Origin: Actinomycetes bacterium
GTDB lineage: Bacteria > Actinomycetota > Acidimicrobiia > Acidimicrobiales > Microtrichaceae
Direction of reading: 5' to 3'
NCBI GenBank assembly: GCA_023392475.1
Contig: JAEVZA010000374.1
Span: forward strand, 42,442-106,441
DNA length: 64,000 bases
How positions within the stretch are numbered: the stretch's first letter is position 1; every line of letters starts with the position of its first letter. This document shows positions 43,569 to 52,452 of the stretch, one piece after another. The notes beneath the pieces are model-generated. The model was not told the origin of the DNA. It worked only from the letters and a program-made list of their open reading frames with translations, and ran no database searches. The position numbers and the translations under genes are program-made.

Positions 43569-44690
43569 ATGGACGCGGACGGCCATGAGGGGACCGCCAC
43601 GGCTCGGCGACCCGAGGGGGCCGACGGCGATGCCGACGCGGTCCCGTCCCGAGGTGCCGGTCGAGGCGTGGGGATCGCCACGCTCGACGACCTGCGGGAG
43701 CACCTCCAGTGGGCGATCGAGCTCGAGCACGCGACGATCCCGTCGTACCTGTGCGCCCTCTACTCGCTGGACGCCACCCGCAACCTCGACGCGGTCGAGA
43801 TCGTCCAGAGCATCTTCCTCGAGGAGATGCTGCACCTCGCGCTCGTGGCGAACGTGCTGAACGCCGTGGGCGGCCGACCGGAGCTCGATTCGCCCCGACT
43901 GATGCCGGGCGGCCTCCGCACGCTCCCCCACCGCGATCCCCCGCTGCCCCTGTCGCTGCTGCCGTTCGGCCCCGAGGCGCTCGAGCTCTTCCTGCAGATC
44001 GAGCAGCCCGGCGCTCCCGACGCTCCGCCGCAGGCGGACTCGTACACCACCATCGGCCAGTTCTACGAAGCGATCCGGGGCGGGCTGCTCGCACTCGTCG
44101 AGGAGCACGGGCCGGCGCACGTGTTCTCCGGCGACCCTCAGCGCCAGATCGCCGACGACGAGTTCAAGGCCGGTCCCGGTCGCATCTTCGAGGTGACCGG
44201 CGTCGAGACGGCGATCGAGGCGATCGACCTCATCGTCCACCAGGGCGAAGGGACCGGCCACGTCGACGTCTGGGACGGCGACCACGACATGTTCCACCCC
44301 GAACGCCGGGCGGTCGGGCACTACTACCGCCTCCTGCAGCTCACCCTCGGAAGGCGGTTCCGACCCGGTGACACCCCGGCGAGCGGACCGAGCGGCGACG
44401 CGATCACCATCGACTGGACCGCCGTCAGCCCGATGCGACGCGACCCACGGACGGCCGACTTCCCCGATGGTCCCGTCCGCGCCGCCATGGACCTGTTCAA
44501 CGCCACCTACGGAACGGTCCTCCACCGGTTGGAGCAGGCGTTCGACGGCCGGCGCGAGGTGTTCAGCTCGGCGGTCTCCGCGATGTTCCACCTCCGGACG
44601 AGCGCCGTGACGCTGATGTCGATGCCGATCGACGGCTCCGACGAGACAGCGGGCCCGAGCTTCGAGTACGTCCCGCCCGAGCGCCGCTGA
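43569..44690 (+). CDS. Ferritin-like (VioB-type iminophenyl-pyruvate synthase-like) protein
   Basis: A 373-residue protein with an N-terminal four-helix ferritin-like domain. The iron-ligand pattern is ELEHATIPSYLCALYS then FLEEMLHLALVANVLNAVGG (E...ExxH spacing). This matches the ferritin-like domain of VioB-type proteins. Many stand-alone homologues exist with unknown oxidative roles. It follows the nitroreductase with 100 bases between and may be independently transcribed. The ATG at 43569 has no strong ribosome site. Confidence 0.82.
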   Translation: MDADGHEGTATARRPEGADGDADAVPSRGAGRGVGIATLDDLREHLQWAIELEHATIPSYLCALYSLDATRNLDAVEIVQSIFLEEMLHLALVANVLNAVGGRPELDSPRLMPGGLRTLPHRDPPLPLSLLPFGPEALELFLQIEQPGAPDAPPQADSYTTIGQFYEAIRGGLLALVEEHGPAHVFSGDPQRQIADDEFKAGPGRIFEVTGVETAIEAIDLIVHQGEGTGHVDVWDGDHDMFHPERRAVGHYYRLLQLTLGRRFRPGDTPASGPSGDAITIDWTAVSPMRRDPRTADFPDGPVRAAMDLFNATYGTVLHRLEQAFDGRREVFSSAVSAMFHLRTSAVTLMSMPIDGSDETAGPSFEYVPPERR

Positions 44691-44745
44691 CGCGCACCTG
44701 GGTCAGGACGCGGAGGCGATCGCGGCGGTGGATCGGTGACGGTGC

Positions 44746-45519
44746 TCAGTACCCGAGTCGATCGACGACGGACGCGAGTGCCGCCGCGTCGGCGTCGGTG
44801 AGGTCGCGCCGCCAGCGCCCGATGCTCTCCGCCACCGACGCCGTGGTGACGTGGTTCGCAGGTCGGTCGACCGCGCTCGGGTGGAGATCGACGCCCAGCC
44901 GCTCGGAGAGCACCTTCGCGGTGCCCGTGAGGTCACCTGCGAGATCCTCGTAGCGCAGGCGGAGCTCCGCAGGGTCGGCGTCGAGCTCGTCCAGGCGGGC
45001 CGCCAGCTCGTCGGCGACGACCTCTGCATCCCGCGACCACCCCTCCGTCCCGCCGGCGAGGAACGCTCGCCGCGACGCCAGCACGTCCCGCGGATCACGG
45101 ACGATGTCGAGGCGCAGGACCTCGACGCCGGCGGCGCGCAACGGCGAGTCGTCCACGGCGAGCTTCTCGGCGTACCACCTCGATGCGGGCCGGACGGCGA
45201 CGAGGGCATCGGAGGCCGACGACCACATGGCCCGCAGGAGCGACGGTCGCCACGCCCCGACGTCCAGCGCGTCGCTCGCGAACGGCATCGGACCCCACGA
45301 GGGCCGCTCGCCGAAGAAGAAGTCGGTCACGCCTCGGTGCCGCCCTTCGTCGAACGGCTCGGTCATGGCGTCGGCCATCCGCGTCAGGTACGACCCGATC
45401 CGGTACTCGGCCGGGTAGCGCCGATCGAAGGCGATCAGGGGCGAGGTGCCGAGCAGGTTCATGAGCAGGGTGGTGCCGGTCCTGCCCGACAGCGGCCGGA
45501 GGCCCACGATGGGAAGCAC
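44746..45519 (-). CDS. Sulfotransferase-family protein
   Basis: A 257-residue protein with the PAPS loop near the start (IVGLRPLSGRTGTTLLMNLL) and the 3'-phosphate motif LRLDIVRDPRDVLASRRAF. It resembles bacterial sulfotransferases acting on carbohydrates or lipids. It starts with GTG at 45519; upstream in-frame Arg/Ala-rich codons are probably not translated. It converges with the ferritin-like gene. It is intact, unlike the sulfotransferase at 15.5 kb, to which it is not close. Confidence 0.83.
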   Translation of the reverse strand: MLPIVGLRPLSGRTGTTLLMNLLGTSPLIAFDRRYPAEYRIGSYLTRMADAMTEPFDEGRHRGVTDFFFGERPSWGPMPFASDALDVGAWRPSLLRAMWSSASDALVAVRPASRWYAEKLAVDDSPLRAAGVEVLRLDIVRDPRDVLASRRAFLAGGTEGWSRDAEVVADELAARLDELDADPAELRLRYEDLAGDLTGTAKVLSERLGVDLHPSAVDRPANHVTTASVAESIGRWRRDLTDADAAALASVVDRLGY

Positions 45520-45674
45520 GGCGGCAGTCTGCTCGCGTGCCCCGGGCGCGTGCGCTCGAGGTGCCGCCCGGCGACGTCGCTCACCTCGACCGTCCACGGG
45601 GTCGGGACCGGCGCCACGTCCCAGGCGTGGTAGGGATTCCCGTCCACTCCGGGGCCGAGCACAGGAGATGCCCG

Positions 45675-46121
45675 ATGTCGACCTTCGACGATGCCGAGTA
45701 CGAGCCGAGCCCTTGGGAGCCGATCGCCCTCGAGGTCGAGCGCTACGAACGGACCGACGGTGCGGAGCCGAGCGACCTGGTCGGCGACCAGTGGATCGTG
45801 CTGTGGACCCTCGGGGCGAAGTCGGGCAACGTCCGCAAGACCCCGCTGGTCCGGGTCACCGACGGCGACGGGCGCTACGCGGTGATCGGATCGCAGGGCG
45901 GCGCGCCCACCAACCCGCAGTGGGTCCACAACCTGCGCGCCAACCCGGTCGCCCGGCTCCAGGACGGCGCGGCGGTCCTCGACCTCGCCGTCCGCGAGGC
46001 CCAGGGCGACGAGAAGGCCACCTGGTGGGAGCGGGCCCGTGCGGTCTGGCCCGACTACGACGCCTACCAGGAGGCGACCGAGCGGGCGATCCCGCTCTTC
46101 GTCCTCGAGCCGTCCGGCTGA
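45675..46121 (+). CDS. Deazaflavin (F420)-dependent nitroreductase-family protein
   Basis: A 148-residue relative of the 43043 product, with LGAKSGNVRKTPLVRVTDGD, then IGSQGGAPTNPQWVHNLRANP and a C-terminal FVLEPSG. The split-barrel F420-binding core is kept. CAGGAGATG lies just before the ATG. The next gene begins 26 bases later and may be in the same transcript. The substrate is unknown, perhaps quinones or fatty-acid-like molecules by analogy with the family. Confidence 0.92.
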   Translation: MSTFDDAEYEPSPWEPIALEVERYERTDGAEPSDLVGDQWIVLWTLGAKSGNVRKTPLVRVTDGDGRYAVIGSQGGAPTNPQWVHNLRANPVARLQDGAAVLDLAVREAQGDEKATWWERARAVWPDYDAYQEATERAIPLFVLEPSG

Positions 46122-46147
46122 GGCACGTCGGCGTCACGGGAGCGACG

Positions 46148-47653
46148 GTGCGCCGATCGTCGAGCACCCGGGCACGGGTCGCCGTCGTGCTGCTCGTGAT
46201 CGCCGCAGCGACCGCGGCCTGCACGAGCACCGACGGCGACTCGGCCGCGCCGACGACCTCCGACGCGCCTCGCGCTACCGCATCGGCGGAGTGGCCGACG
46301 GCCGGGCGCGACCTCGCGAACACGAGGGCCGACACGGACTTCCCGCTCGACGCGACATCGGCGAAGGGGTTGCGGACGGCCTGGACGGCGAAGCTCGACG
46401 GCGCCGGATCGCTCACCACCACCCCGATCGTCCGAGGCGGCACCGTGTACGTCGGTTCCGGCTCGGGCCAGGTGTTCGCGGTCGACCTCGACAGCGGCCG
46501 GCCCGTGTGGACCTCCGCGTCCACCGGTCCGAACATCGGGCCGTTCGGCGTCGCGGTCGACGACGACCGCGTGTACACGTTGCACGGCTCCAAGGGAGTC
46601 GCTGCGCTGGACCGGGCCACGGGCCGGCAGGTGTGGGCCACCGACGTCGCCGCCACCGCGACCACGGGCGTGGACATCCAGCCGATCGTCGTCGACGGGT
46701 TGGTGATCGTCGCCACGGTCCCGATCAGCCTGCAGGGCATCTACACACCCGGGGACCGCGGCGTCGTGTATGCGCTCGACGCCGCGACGGGTCAGGTCCG
46801 GTGGAGCTTCGACACCGTCGACGGCGACCTGTGGGGACACCGCGACGTGAACTCGGGCGGCGGCGCCTGGTACCCGCCCGCCGTCGACGCCGCGGCCGGC
46901 GTCGTGTACGTCGGCGTCGCCAACCCCGCACCGTTCCCCGGCACGAAGGAGTTCCCGAACGGCTCCAGCCGGCCGGGGCCGAACCTCTACACCGACTCGA
47001 TCGTGGCGCTCGACCTGCACACCGGCGCGCTCCGCTGGTTCCACCAGGTCGTCCCCCACGACATCTACGACCGCGACCAGGTCCACGCCCTCATCGCCGA
47101 CGACACCGTGGTCTCCGCGGGCAAGTCCGGCGTCGTCGTCGGCCTCCGGCCCGACGGCACGCCGAAGTGGCGCACGGAGGTCGGCCTCCACCGCAACGAC
47201 GACCTCGCCGCCCTGACCGGCCCTACCGAGATCGCCCCCGGCACCTACGGCGGCATCCTCACGCCGCCCTCCGCGGCCGACGGGGTCGTGTACGCCGCCG
47301 TGGTCAACGCCCCGACCGAGCTCGGCCCCGACGAGCCGTCGTACTTCGGCGCCGAGCTCGGCCAGCACCCGGGCGACGTCGTGGCCGTCGACGCGTCCAC
47401 CGGCAGGATCCGCTGGTCGACGAAGGTCCCCGGAGATCCGCTCGGCGGCACGGTCGTCGCGGGCGACCTCGTCCTCACCGCCCTCACCGACGGAACGATC
47501 GTGGCGCTCGACCGCCGCAGCGGGGAGATCGTCCACACGATGCCGGCGGGCGGCGGCGTGAACGGGTGGATGTCGCTCGCCGGCGACAAGATCGTCGTCC
47601 CGGTCGGCCAGGCCGACACCCCCACGCTGCTCGCCCTCACGACGTCCCGCTGA
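46148..47653 (+). CDS. PQQ-type beta-propeller lipoprotein (quinoprotein dehydrogenase-like)
   Basis: A 501-residue lipoprotein; the GTG at 46148 gives a signal ending TAACTS. Eight-bladed quinoprotein repeats follow: GTVYVGSGSGQVFAVDLDSG, GVVYALDAATGQVRWSFDT, SIVALDLHTGALRWFHQVVP, GDVVAVDASTGRIRW, GTIVALDRRSGEIV. The HDIYDRDQVHA segment corresponds to the catalytic-domain HD region of PQQ alcohol dehydrogenases (family HDxWDxD), but with I/Y changes. It may be a true PQQ enzyme or a non-catalytic propeller. The substrate is unknown. Confidence 0.82.
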   Translation: MRRSSSTRARVAVVLLVIAAATAACTSTDGDSAAPTTSDAPRATASAEWPTAGRDLANTRADTDFPLDATSAKGLRTAWTAKLDGAGSLTTTPIVRGGTVYVGSGSGQVFAVDLDSGRPVWTSASTGPNIGPFGVAVDDDRVYTLHGSKGVAALDRATGRQVWATDVAATATTGVDIQPIVVDGLVIVATVPISLQGIYTPGDRGVVYALDAATGQVRWSFDTVDGDLWGHRDVNSGGGAWYPPAVDAAAGVVYVGVANPAPFPGTKEFPNGSSRPGPNLYTDSIVALDLHTGALRWFHQVVPHDIYDRDQVHALIADDTVVSAGKSGVVVGLRPDGTPKWRTEVGLHRNDDLAALTGPTEIAPGTYGGILTPPSAADGVVYAAVVNAPTELGPDEPSYFGAELGQHPGDVVAVDASTGRIRWSTKVPGDPLGGTVVAGDLVLTALTDGTIVALDRRSGEIVHTMPAGGGVNGWMSLAGDKIVVPVGQADTPTLLALTTSR

Positions 47654-47697
47654 CCGACGCCCGATGGCCGGGCGCCGCGGTCGGCTAGGAATCGTCC

Positions 47698-48291
47698 GTG
47701 GCCCAGACCAGACGTCCCCGATCGTCGTCGCTGGAGAAGCGGCGACGGATCCTGGACACGGTCGAGCGCATCATGCTCAGCGACGGGTACGCCGCGGTCA
47801 CCTCGCGGCGCGTCGAGGCCGACGCCGGCGTGAAGCTCCACTACCACTTCGGCACGATCGACGACCTGTTCGTCGCCGTCGTCCGCCGCCGCGGCGAGAC
47901 GAACGTGGCGCTCCTGGCCGAGGCGCTGACCTCGCCCGAGCCGCTCCGTGGGTGGTGGCGCCTCGCCTCGGACGAGCGCGGCAACGGGCTGCTGGTCGAG
48001 CTCAGCGCGGCGGCGAACCACCGACCGGCGCTGCAGGCCGAGGTGGCGAACTTCGCCCGCGAGGTGCGGCGCATGCAGATCGAGGCGCTCGACGACCTCG
48101 TCGACGAGTACGGCATCGACCGGGATGCGTTCCCGCCCGCGTTCATCGCCGCCGCGATCCAGGGTGTCGCCTTCGCCGCGGCGTACGACACGGCAGCGGG
48201 CTTCGACACGTCCCAGGACGAGGCGTCGGCGGCGATGGACCGCCTGGTGGACCGCCTGGAACGGCGTCGCGCCGAGCGCCGGAGAAGTTAG
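47698..48291 (+). CDS. TetR-family transcriptional regulator
   Basis: A 197-residue regulator with an N-terminal HTH (RRRILDTVERIMLSDGYAAV then TSRRVEADAGVKLHYHFGTID). The ligand-binding half is all-helical. The GTG start is probably leaderless. A perfect 9-base inverted repeat at 48283-48310 overlaps its own stop codon and lies before the P450 gene, making that gene the likely target. It probably responds to the P450 substrate or a related molecule. Confidence 0.9.
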   Translation: MAQTRRPRSSSLEKRRRILDTVERIMLSDGYAAVTSRRVEADAGVKLHYHFGTIDDLFVAVVRRRGETNVALLAEALTSPEPLRGWWRLASDERGNGLLVELSAAANHRPALQAEVANFAREVRRMQIEALDDLVDEYGIDRDAFPPAFIAAAIQGVAFAAAYDTAAGFDTSQDEASAAMDRLVDRLERRRAERRRS

Positions 48292-48310
48292 GACAGTCGT
48301 TCTAACTTCT
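48283..48310. promoter_or_regulatory. Inverted repeat, likely TetR operator before the P450
   Basis: AGAAGTTAG (48283-48291) and CTAACTTCT (48302-48310) are perfect 9-base arms with a 10-base spacer, the usual TetR-site size. The left arm contains the TetR stop codon. Confidence 0.75.
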
Positions 48311-48355
48311 GCTAGACGTAGGTGGCATCGCCATCGCACGAGCTCCGGGGGGACC

Positions 48356-49555
48356 ATGCCGGCCGCATCGACCGCACACGTGAGGTACGACCCGTACGAC
48401 GTCGACATCAACGCCGACCCCTACCCCACCTACGCCCGCCTCCGTGACGAGGCGCCGGCGTACTTCAACGAGGAGTACGACTTCTGGGCGCTGTCACGGC
48501 ACGCCGACGTCGAGCGGGCGCTGCTCGACTGGCAGGTCTTCTCGAACAGCCGCAGCGACATCCTCGACTTCATCCGCGCCGGGTTCGAGATGCCCCCGGG
48601 CGTGATCATGTTCGAGGACCCACCGGTCCACACGATGCACCGCGGTCTCATGTCCCGCGTGTTCACACCGAAGCGCATGGCGGCGCTCGAGGACGAGGTC
48701 CGTGCCTACTGCGCGGCGTGCCTCGATCCCCTCGTCGGCTCCAGCGGGTTCGACATCATCACCGAGCTCGCCACGATGCTCCCGATGAAGGTGATCAGCA
48801 TGCTGCTGGGCATCCCGGAGCAGGACCAGGTCGCCGTCCGGGACAAGACGGACCAGAACCTCCGCACCGTCCCCGGCGAGGCGATGACGATGAAGGAGGA
48901 GGACGTCGCCAGCGGCGCGATGTTCGAGGAGTACATCGACTGGCGCGCCGAGCACCCGTCCGACGACCTCATGACCGTGCTGCTCAACGCGGAGTTCGAG
49001 GACCAGGACGGCACCAAGCGCACGCTCACGCGGCAAGAGGTCTCGACCTACACCGCAGTGCTCGCCGGCGCGGGGAACGAGACCACGGGCCGCCTCATCG
49101 GGTGGCTCACCAAGGTCCTCGCGGACCACCCCGACCAACGGCGCCAGGTCGTCGAGGACCGGTCGCTCATCCCGGCCACCATCGACGAGACCCTGCGGTT
49201 CGAGCCGACCGGCCACGCCACCGCCCGGATCACGATGTCCGACGTCGAGTACCACGGGTGCACGATCCCGGCCGGCGCACCCGTCCTGATGATCGCCGCC
49301 TCGGCGAACCGCGACCCCCGCCGCTACGAGCGGCCGGACGAGTTCGACGTCCACCGCAGCGACGTCCAGCACCTCACGTTCGGCTACGGGCTGCACTACT
49401 GCCTCGGGGCCAACCTCGCCCGGCTCGAGGGGCGCGTCGCCCTGGACGAGATGCTCGACCGGTTCCCCGAGTGGGACGTCGACCGGGACGCCATGGCGCT
49501 CGCACCCACCTCCACCGTCCGAGGCTGGGAGCGGCTGCCGGTCGTGCTGCCCTAG
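48356..49555 (+). CDS. Cytochrome P450
   Basis: A 399-residue soluble class-I P450 with I-helix LAGAGNETTGRL, K-helix ETLR, and heme loop FGYGLHYCLGANLARLE (axial Cys). Length and motifs match bacterial sterol, fatty-acid or terpene monooxygenases. It needs ferredoxin and a reductase, neither of which is adjacent. It is read in the same direction as the TetR gene and carries a TetR-type palindrome 46-73 bases upstream. The ATG lies after GGGGGGACC. Confidence 0.96.
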   Translation: MPAASTAHVRYDPYDVDINADPYPTYARLRDEAPAYFNEEYDFWALSRHADVERALLDWQVFSNSRSDILDFIRAGFEMPPGVIMFEDPPVHTMHRGLMSRVFTPKRMAALEDEVRAYCAACLDPLVGSSGFDIITELATMLPMKVISMLLGIPEQDQVAVRDKTDQNLRTVPGEAMTMKEEDVASGAMFEEYIDWRAEHPSDDLMTVLLNAEFEDQDGTKRTLTRQEVSTYTAVLAGAGNETTGRLIGWLTKVLADHPDQRRQVVEDRSLIPATIDETLRFEPTGHATARITMSDVEYHGCTIPAGAPVLMIAASANRDPRRYERPDEFDVHRSDVQHLTFGYGLHYCLGANLARLEGRVALDEMLDRFPEWDVDRDAMALAPTSTVRGWERLPVVLP

Positions 49556-49626
49556 GGAGTCACGGGGATCAGGTGACGTCGCGGGTCATGCCGTCGACGG
49601 CGACCGTCACCACCCGCCTCCCGTCG

Positions 49627-49675
49627 GTTCTGTTGCGCACACGGAGCGCTGAGCGCTCCGCCTGCTCAACAGAAC
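49627..49675. repeat. Long hairpin element (GTTCTGT family), copy 1
   Basis: GTTCTGTTG (49627-49635) pairs with CAACAGAAC (49667-49675). Inside is a second perfect hairpin CGGAGCGCT-g-AGCGCTCCG (49642-49660). It lies between the P450 and YbaK genes, which converge, so it may also act as a terminator for both. Confidence 0.7.
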
Positions 49676-49698
49676 AGGAGTGGGGGGAGTGATGGAGT

Positions 49699-50202
49699 TC
49701 AGTCCGGAGCGGGCTTCGCCAGGTCCTCGACCACCTCGCCGCCCACCGCGGTGAGCAGCGCGGGTGACCCGACGAGCTTCGCCGACCGGCTGCCACCGCC
49801 GATCACGATGCGGTCGCGCTCGAGGACGCTTGCGTCGATCCAGAGCGGCAGGCCCCCGGGGAGGCCGAGCGGCGTAACACCACCGATCTCCATGCCCGTG
49901 AGCCCGACCACCACGTCCGCCGGGGCGAAGCTGGCCTTGCGGGTGCCGAGGCGCCGGCGCACGACGCCGTTGACGTCCAGCCGTGTGGTCGCCAGCACGA
50001 CGCAGGCGGCGTGGACCGGCGGGTCGGACTTCCCGACGACCACCACGCAGTTCGCCGAGTCCTCCGGGGCGTACCCGTACGCCTCGCAGAAGGCCGCGGT
50101 GTCGGCGAGGTCGGGGTCGCAGGCCACGACCTCGAAGGGCAGTCCGGTGGCCGTCGCGATGTCGACGACCCGCTGCGCGGTCGGGTCCAGATCCGCCGTC
50201 AT
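49699..50202 (-). CDS. YbaK/EbsC-family aminoacyl-tRNA deacylase
   Basis: A 167-residue protein of the YbaK/ProX fold: CVVVVGKSDPPVHAACVVLAT, then RKASFAPADVVVGLTGMEIGGVTPLGL (the family K-x-S and GxxxGGVxPxG motifs), and WIDASVLERDRIVIGGG. Such enzymes remove wrongly attached amino acids from tRNA in the cytoplasm. The ATG at 50202 begins MTADLDP. It is divergent from the ECF sigma gene, with about 290 bases between. Confidence 0.92.
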   Translation of the reverse strand: MTADLDPTAQRVVDIATATGLPFEVVACDPDLADTAAFCEAYGYAPEDSANCVVVVGKSDPPVHAACVVLATTRLDVNGVVRRRLGTRKASFAPADVVVGLTGMEIGGVTPLGLPGGLPLWIDASVLERDRIVIGGGSRSAKLVGSPALLTAVGGEVVEDLAKPAPD

Positions 50203-50490
50203 CACCCCATCGTGCCCGACGGTCGGCGGCGGGGTGCCGGTGAGGAAGGGGCGCGGTCGGCGGATGCCCCCGCTCCCGCCGCCGCGCCCGTCCTCGTCCG
50301 CCCCGCCGGGAGGTGGGGCGTCGGGCCGGGTCCCGCGGGACCCGGTCGCGATCCGACAGGGCGGTGTATCGCCCGGGGACCCCGTACCGTTACAGGCATG
50401 GTGGTGGACGGAGGACCGTCGATCCGGTCGACGGCGCCGATACCGTTGCAGGACAGGGATGGGTGGGGTCGGACGCGACGGATCGGGTGG

Positions 50491-51051
50491 ATGACGAGCG
50501 AGGAACGGTTCGGTGAGCTCCTCGACGGGGTCCGGCGGGGCGACGAGGTCGCCGCGACCGAGCTCTTCCGCCGCGTGCAGCCCCGGCTCCTCCGCTACCT
50601 GAGGTCCCAGGAGCCACGGGTCGCCGACGACCTCGCTGCCGAGGTGTGGGTCGCCGTCGCCTCGGGGCTCGACAGCTTCGAGGGCGACGAGGGCGGGTTC
50701 CGGGCCTGGACGTTCACGATCGCCCGCCGCCGGGTGCTCGACCACCGCCGCAAGGGCGTGCGCCGCCGCACGAGCCCCGTGGAGCCCGACGGCCTCGAGG
50801 ACCGCCCTGATCCCGCCGCGGCGGACGCCATCTCGGACGGGAACGAGGCCCAGGAAGCCGTGGACATGATCGTGTCGGTCCTCCCACCCGACCAGGCCGA
50901 GGTCGTGCTCCTCCGGGTGCTCGGCGACCTCGACGCGGAAACCGTCGCCGCGATGATGGGGCGGACCGCCGGATGGGTGCGCGTCACCCAGCACCGGGCC
51001 CTCAAGCGCCTCGCGACGCAGCTGCCCCGGCCGACGGACGTAACGCCGTGA
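50491..51051 (+). CDS. ECF sigma-70-family sigma factor
   Basis: A 186-residue sigma factor with region 2 (LRYLRSQEPRVADDLAAEVW, FRAWTFTIARRRVLDHRR) and region 4 (LPPDQAEVVLLRVLGDLDAE, MMGRTAGWVRVTQHRALKRL). An ATG at 50398 would add 31 residues and follows a TACCGT -10-like motif, so a longer leaderless start is possible; 50491 fits the family better. Its TGA overlaps a GTG just before the next gene, whose membrane protein is the likely anti-sigma partner. The signal sensed is unknown. Confidence 0.9.
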   Translation: MTSEERFGELLDGVRRGDEVAATELFRRVQPRLLRYLRSQEPRVADDLAAEVWVAVASGLDSFEGDEGGFRAWTFTIARRRVLDHRRKGVRRRTSPVEPDGLEDRPDPAAADAISDGNEAQEAVDMIVSVLPPDQAEVVLLRVLGDLDAETVAAMMGRTAGWVRVTQHRALKRLATQLPRPTDVTP

Positions 51052-51053
51052 CC

Positions 51054-52265
51054 ATGTCCGACGATCCCCGCGACGTGCCGCCCGTGACCGACCTGTCCGA
51101 CGAGGCTGTCGAGGAGCTGCTCCACGACGGCAACTTCGCCGCGCCCGCCGGGTACGACGAGGTCGCCGCGCTGCTGCGCCGGGCCACGGCCGACCCGTTC
51201 GGCGACGAGCTGGTGGACCCCCGGGGACTCGCCGCGCTGCTCGACGGGAGCGACACGGCCGCCACGGTCGAACGGACCGCCGTCCCGGGCACCGACGTGC
51301 CGGATCGTCGACGGTCCGAGGACGACACCGTCGTCGCCCTCGCCCCGGCCCGTGGGCGTGGCATCTCGCGGACGACCAAGGCCGTGATCGCCGGCGTCGC
51401 CGCGGCGGCCCTGCTGGGAGGCGCCGCCGCGGCGGCGACGGGACACCTGCCGGGCGTGCCGGGCATCGGCGGGAACGATCCCGCCGACTCCCCCGTCATC
51501 ACCGGTCCCGACGGCGGATCCGGCGCCCACGGCGACGGCGACGGCGCCCACCACCGGAACGGCACGTCGACCGTGCCCGGCTCGGGTACGACGGTCGTCC
51601 CCGGTGCGGGGGGCACCGTCGGCCCCGACGGTGCGACCACCACGTCGGCGCCCGACGGCACCGGTGGAGGCCAGCCGGCCGACAGCGGCTCCGGGTCGAA
51701 CGCCGGCGGGAGCGGCAAGGGCAACACGGGGAACAGCGGCGGCACGAACAACGGTGGGTCGAACAACGGCGGCACCAACAAGGGTGGCGGCAACGCCGGC
51801 GGGAACAACGGCGGTTCGAACAACGGCGTCGGCAACGGCAACGCCGGCGGCAGCGGCACGAACAACGGCGTCGGCAGCGGTGCCAGCAACGCCGGCGGGA
51901 ACGGCAAGGCCAACACCGGCGGCAACAGCAGCACCGCCAAGATCACGAACAACGGTGTGGCCAACGGCGCCGCCAACGCCAACGCCAACGCCGGCGTGAA
52001 GGCCAACGGTGCGACGAGCGGCGGCGGCAAGGCCAACAGCTCCTCGAACGGTGCGGCCTCGAAGTCGAACGGCGCGGCCAACGGCGCGTCGAACGGCACG
52101 AAGTCCAACGGGTCGAAGTCGGCCGGGTCGAAGTCGACCGGGTCGGCCACGAACGGCAACGGCAACGGCCACGGCGCCTCGGGCGCCGGCGGCAACGGCA
52201 GCTCGACGTCGACCACCAGCAACGCCGGTGGCAACGGCAAGGGCAACGCGAAGGGCACCGCCTGA
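51054..52265 (+). CDS. Membrane protein with Gly/Asn-rich extracellular tail (putative anti-sigma partner)
   Basis: 403 residues. An acidic cytoplasmic N-terminus (to about 105, LSDEAVEELLHDGNFAAPAG) is followed by one transmembrane helix (AVIAGVAAAALLGGAAAAAT). A low-complexity tail of about 270 residues of Gly, Asn, Ser, Thr, Ala and Lys then faces outside. It has no zinc-anti-sigma motif (HxxxCxxC), but position and coupling to the sigma gene suggest it controls that factor. The tail could sense wall or matrix changes or bind polysaccharide. ATG 51054 or GTG 51048 could start it. Hairpins follow directly after the stop. Confidence 0.7.
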   Translation: MSDDPRDVPPVTDLSDEAVEELLHDGNFAAPAGYDEVAALLRRATADPFGDELVDPRGLAALLDGSDTAATVERTAVPGTDVPDRRRSEDDTVVALAPARGRGISRTTKAVIAGVAAAALLGGAAAAATGHLPGVPGIGGNDPADSPVITGPDGGSGAHGDGDGAHHRNGTSTVPGSGTTVVPGAGGTVGPDGATTTSAPDGTGGGQPADSGSGSNAGGSGKGNTGNSGGTNNGGSNNGGTNKGGGNAGGNNGGSNNGVGNGNAGGSGTNNGVGSGASNAGGNGKANTGGNSSTAKITNNGVANGAANANANAGVKANGATSGGGKANSSSNGAASKSNGAANGASNGTKSNGSKSAGSKSTGSATNGNGNGHGASGAGGNGSSTSTTSNAGGNGKGNAKGTA

Positions 52266-52276
52266 GCGACCCCGGC

Positions 52277-52329
52277 CCGTTCTGTGTTGCAGAACGTCGG
52301 CCCTGGGCCCCATTCGACATCACAGAACG
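52277..52329. repeat. Long hairpin element (GTTCTGT family), copy 2
   Basis: CCGTTCTGTGTTG pairs, with one mismatch, with the CATCACAGAACG at 52318-52329. It is about 80% identical along its length to the copy at 52453. It begins 12 bases after the Gly/Asn-rich gene. Confidence 0.75.
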
Positions 52330-52383
52330 TCGACGGGTCGGCCGGACCGAGTGGGGCTCTGCCCGAGGTGCCCCCCCGCTCGA

Positions 52384-52437
52384 CCGTTCTGTGATGCGAG
52401 AGCGCGGGTTTTCCCGCGGTCTCGCATCACAGAACGG
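52384..52437. repeat. Long hairpin element (GTTCTGT family), copy 3, perfect 18-base arms
   Basis: CCGTTCTGTGATGCGAGA and TCTCGCATCACAGAACGG pair perfectly over 18 bases. The loop contains a further GCGGG-tttt-CCCGC hairpin. Confidence 0.8.
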
Positions 52438-52452
52438 CGGGGCGACCCGAGC

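Noticed and set aside
51002..52258. Pro/Leu/Ala-rich minus-strand frame opposite the Gly/Asn-rich gene
   Set aside because: It is the complement of GGC/AAC-rich codons and has no start context. The plus-strand gene is coupled to the sigma factor.
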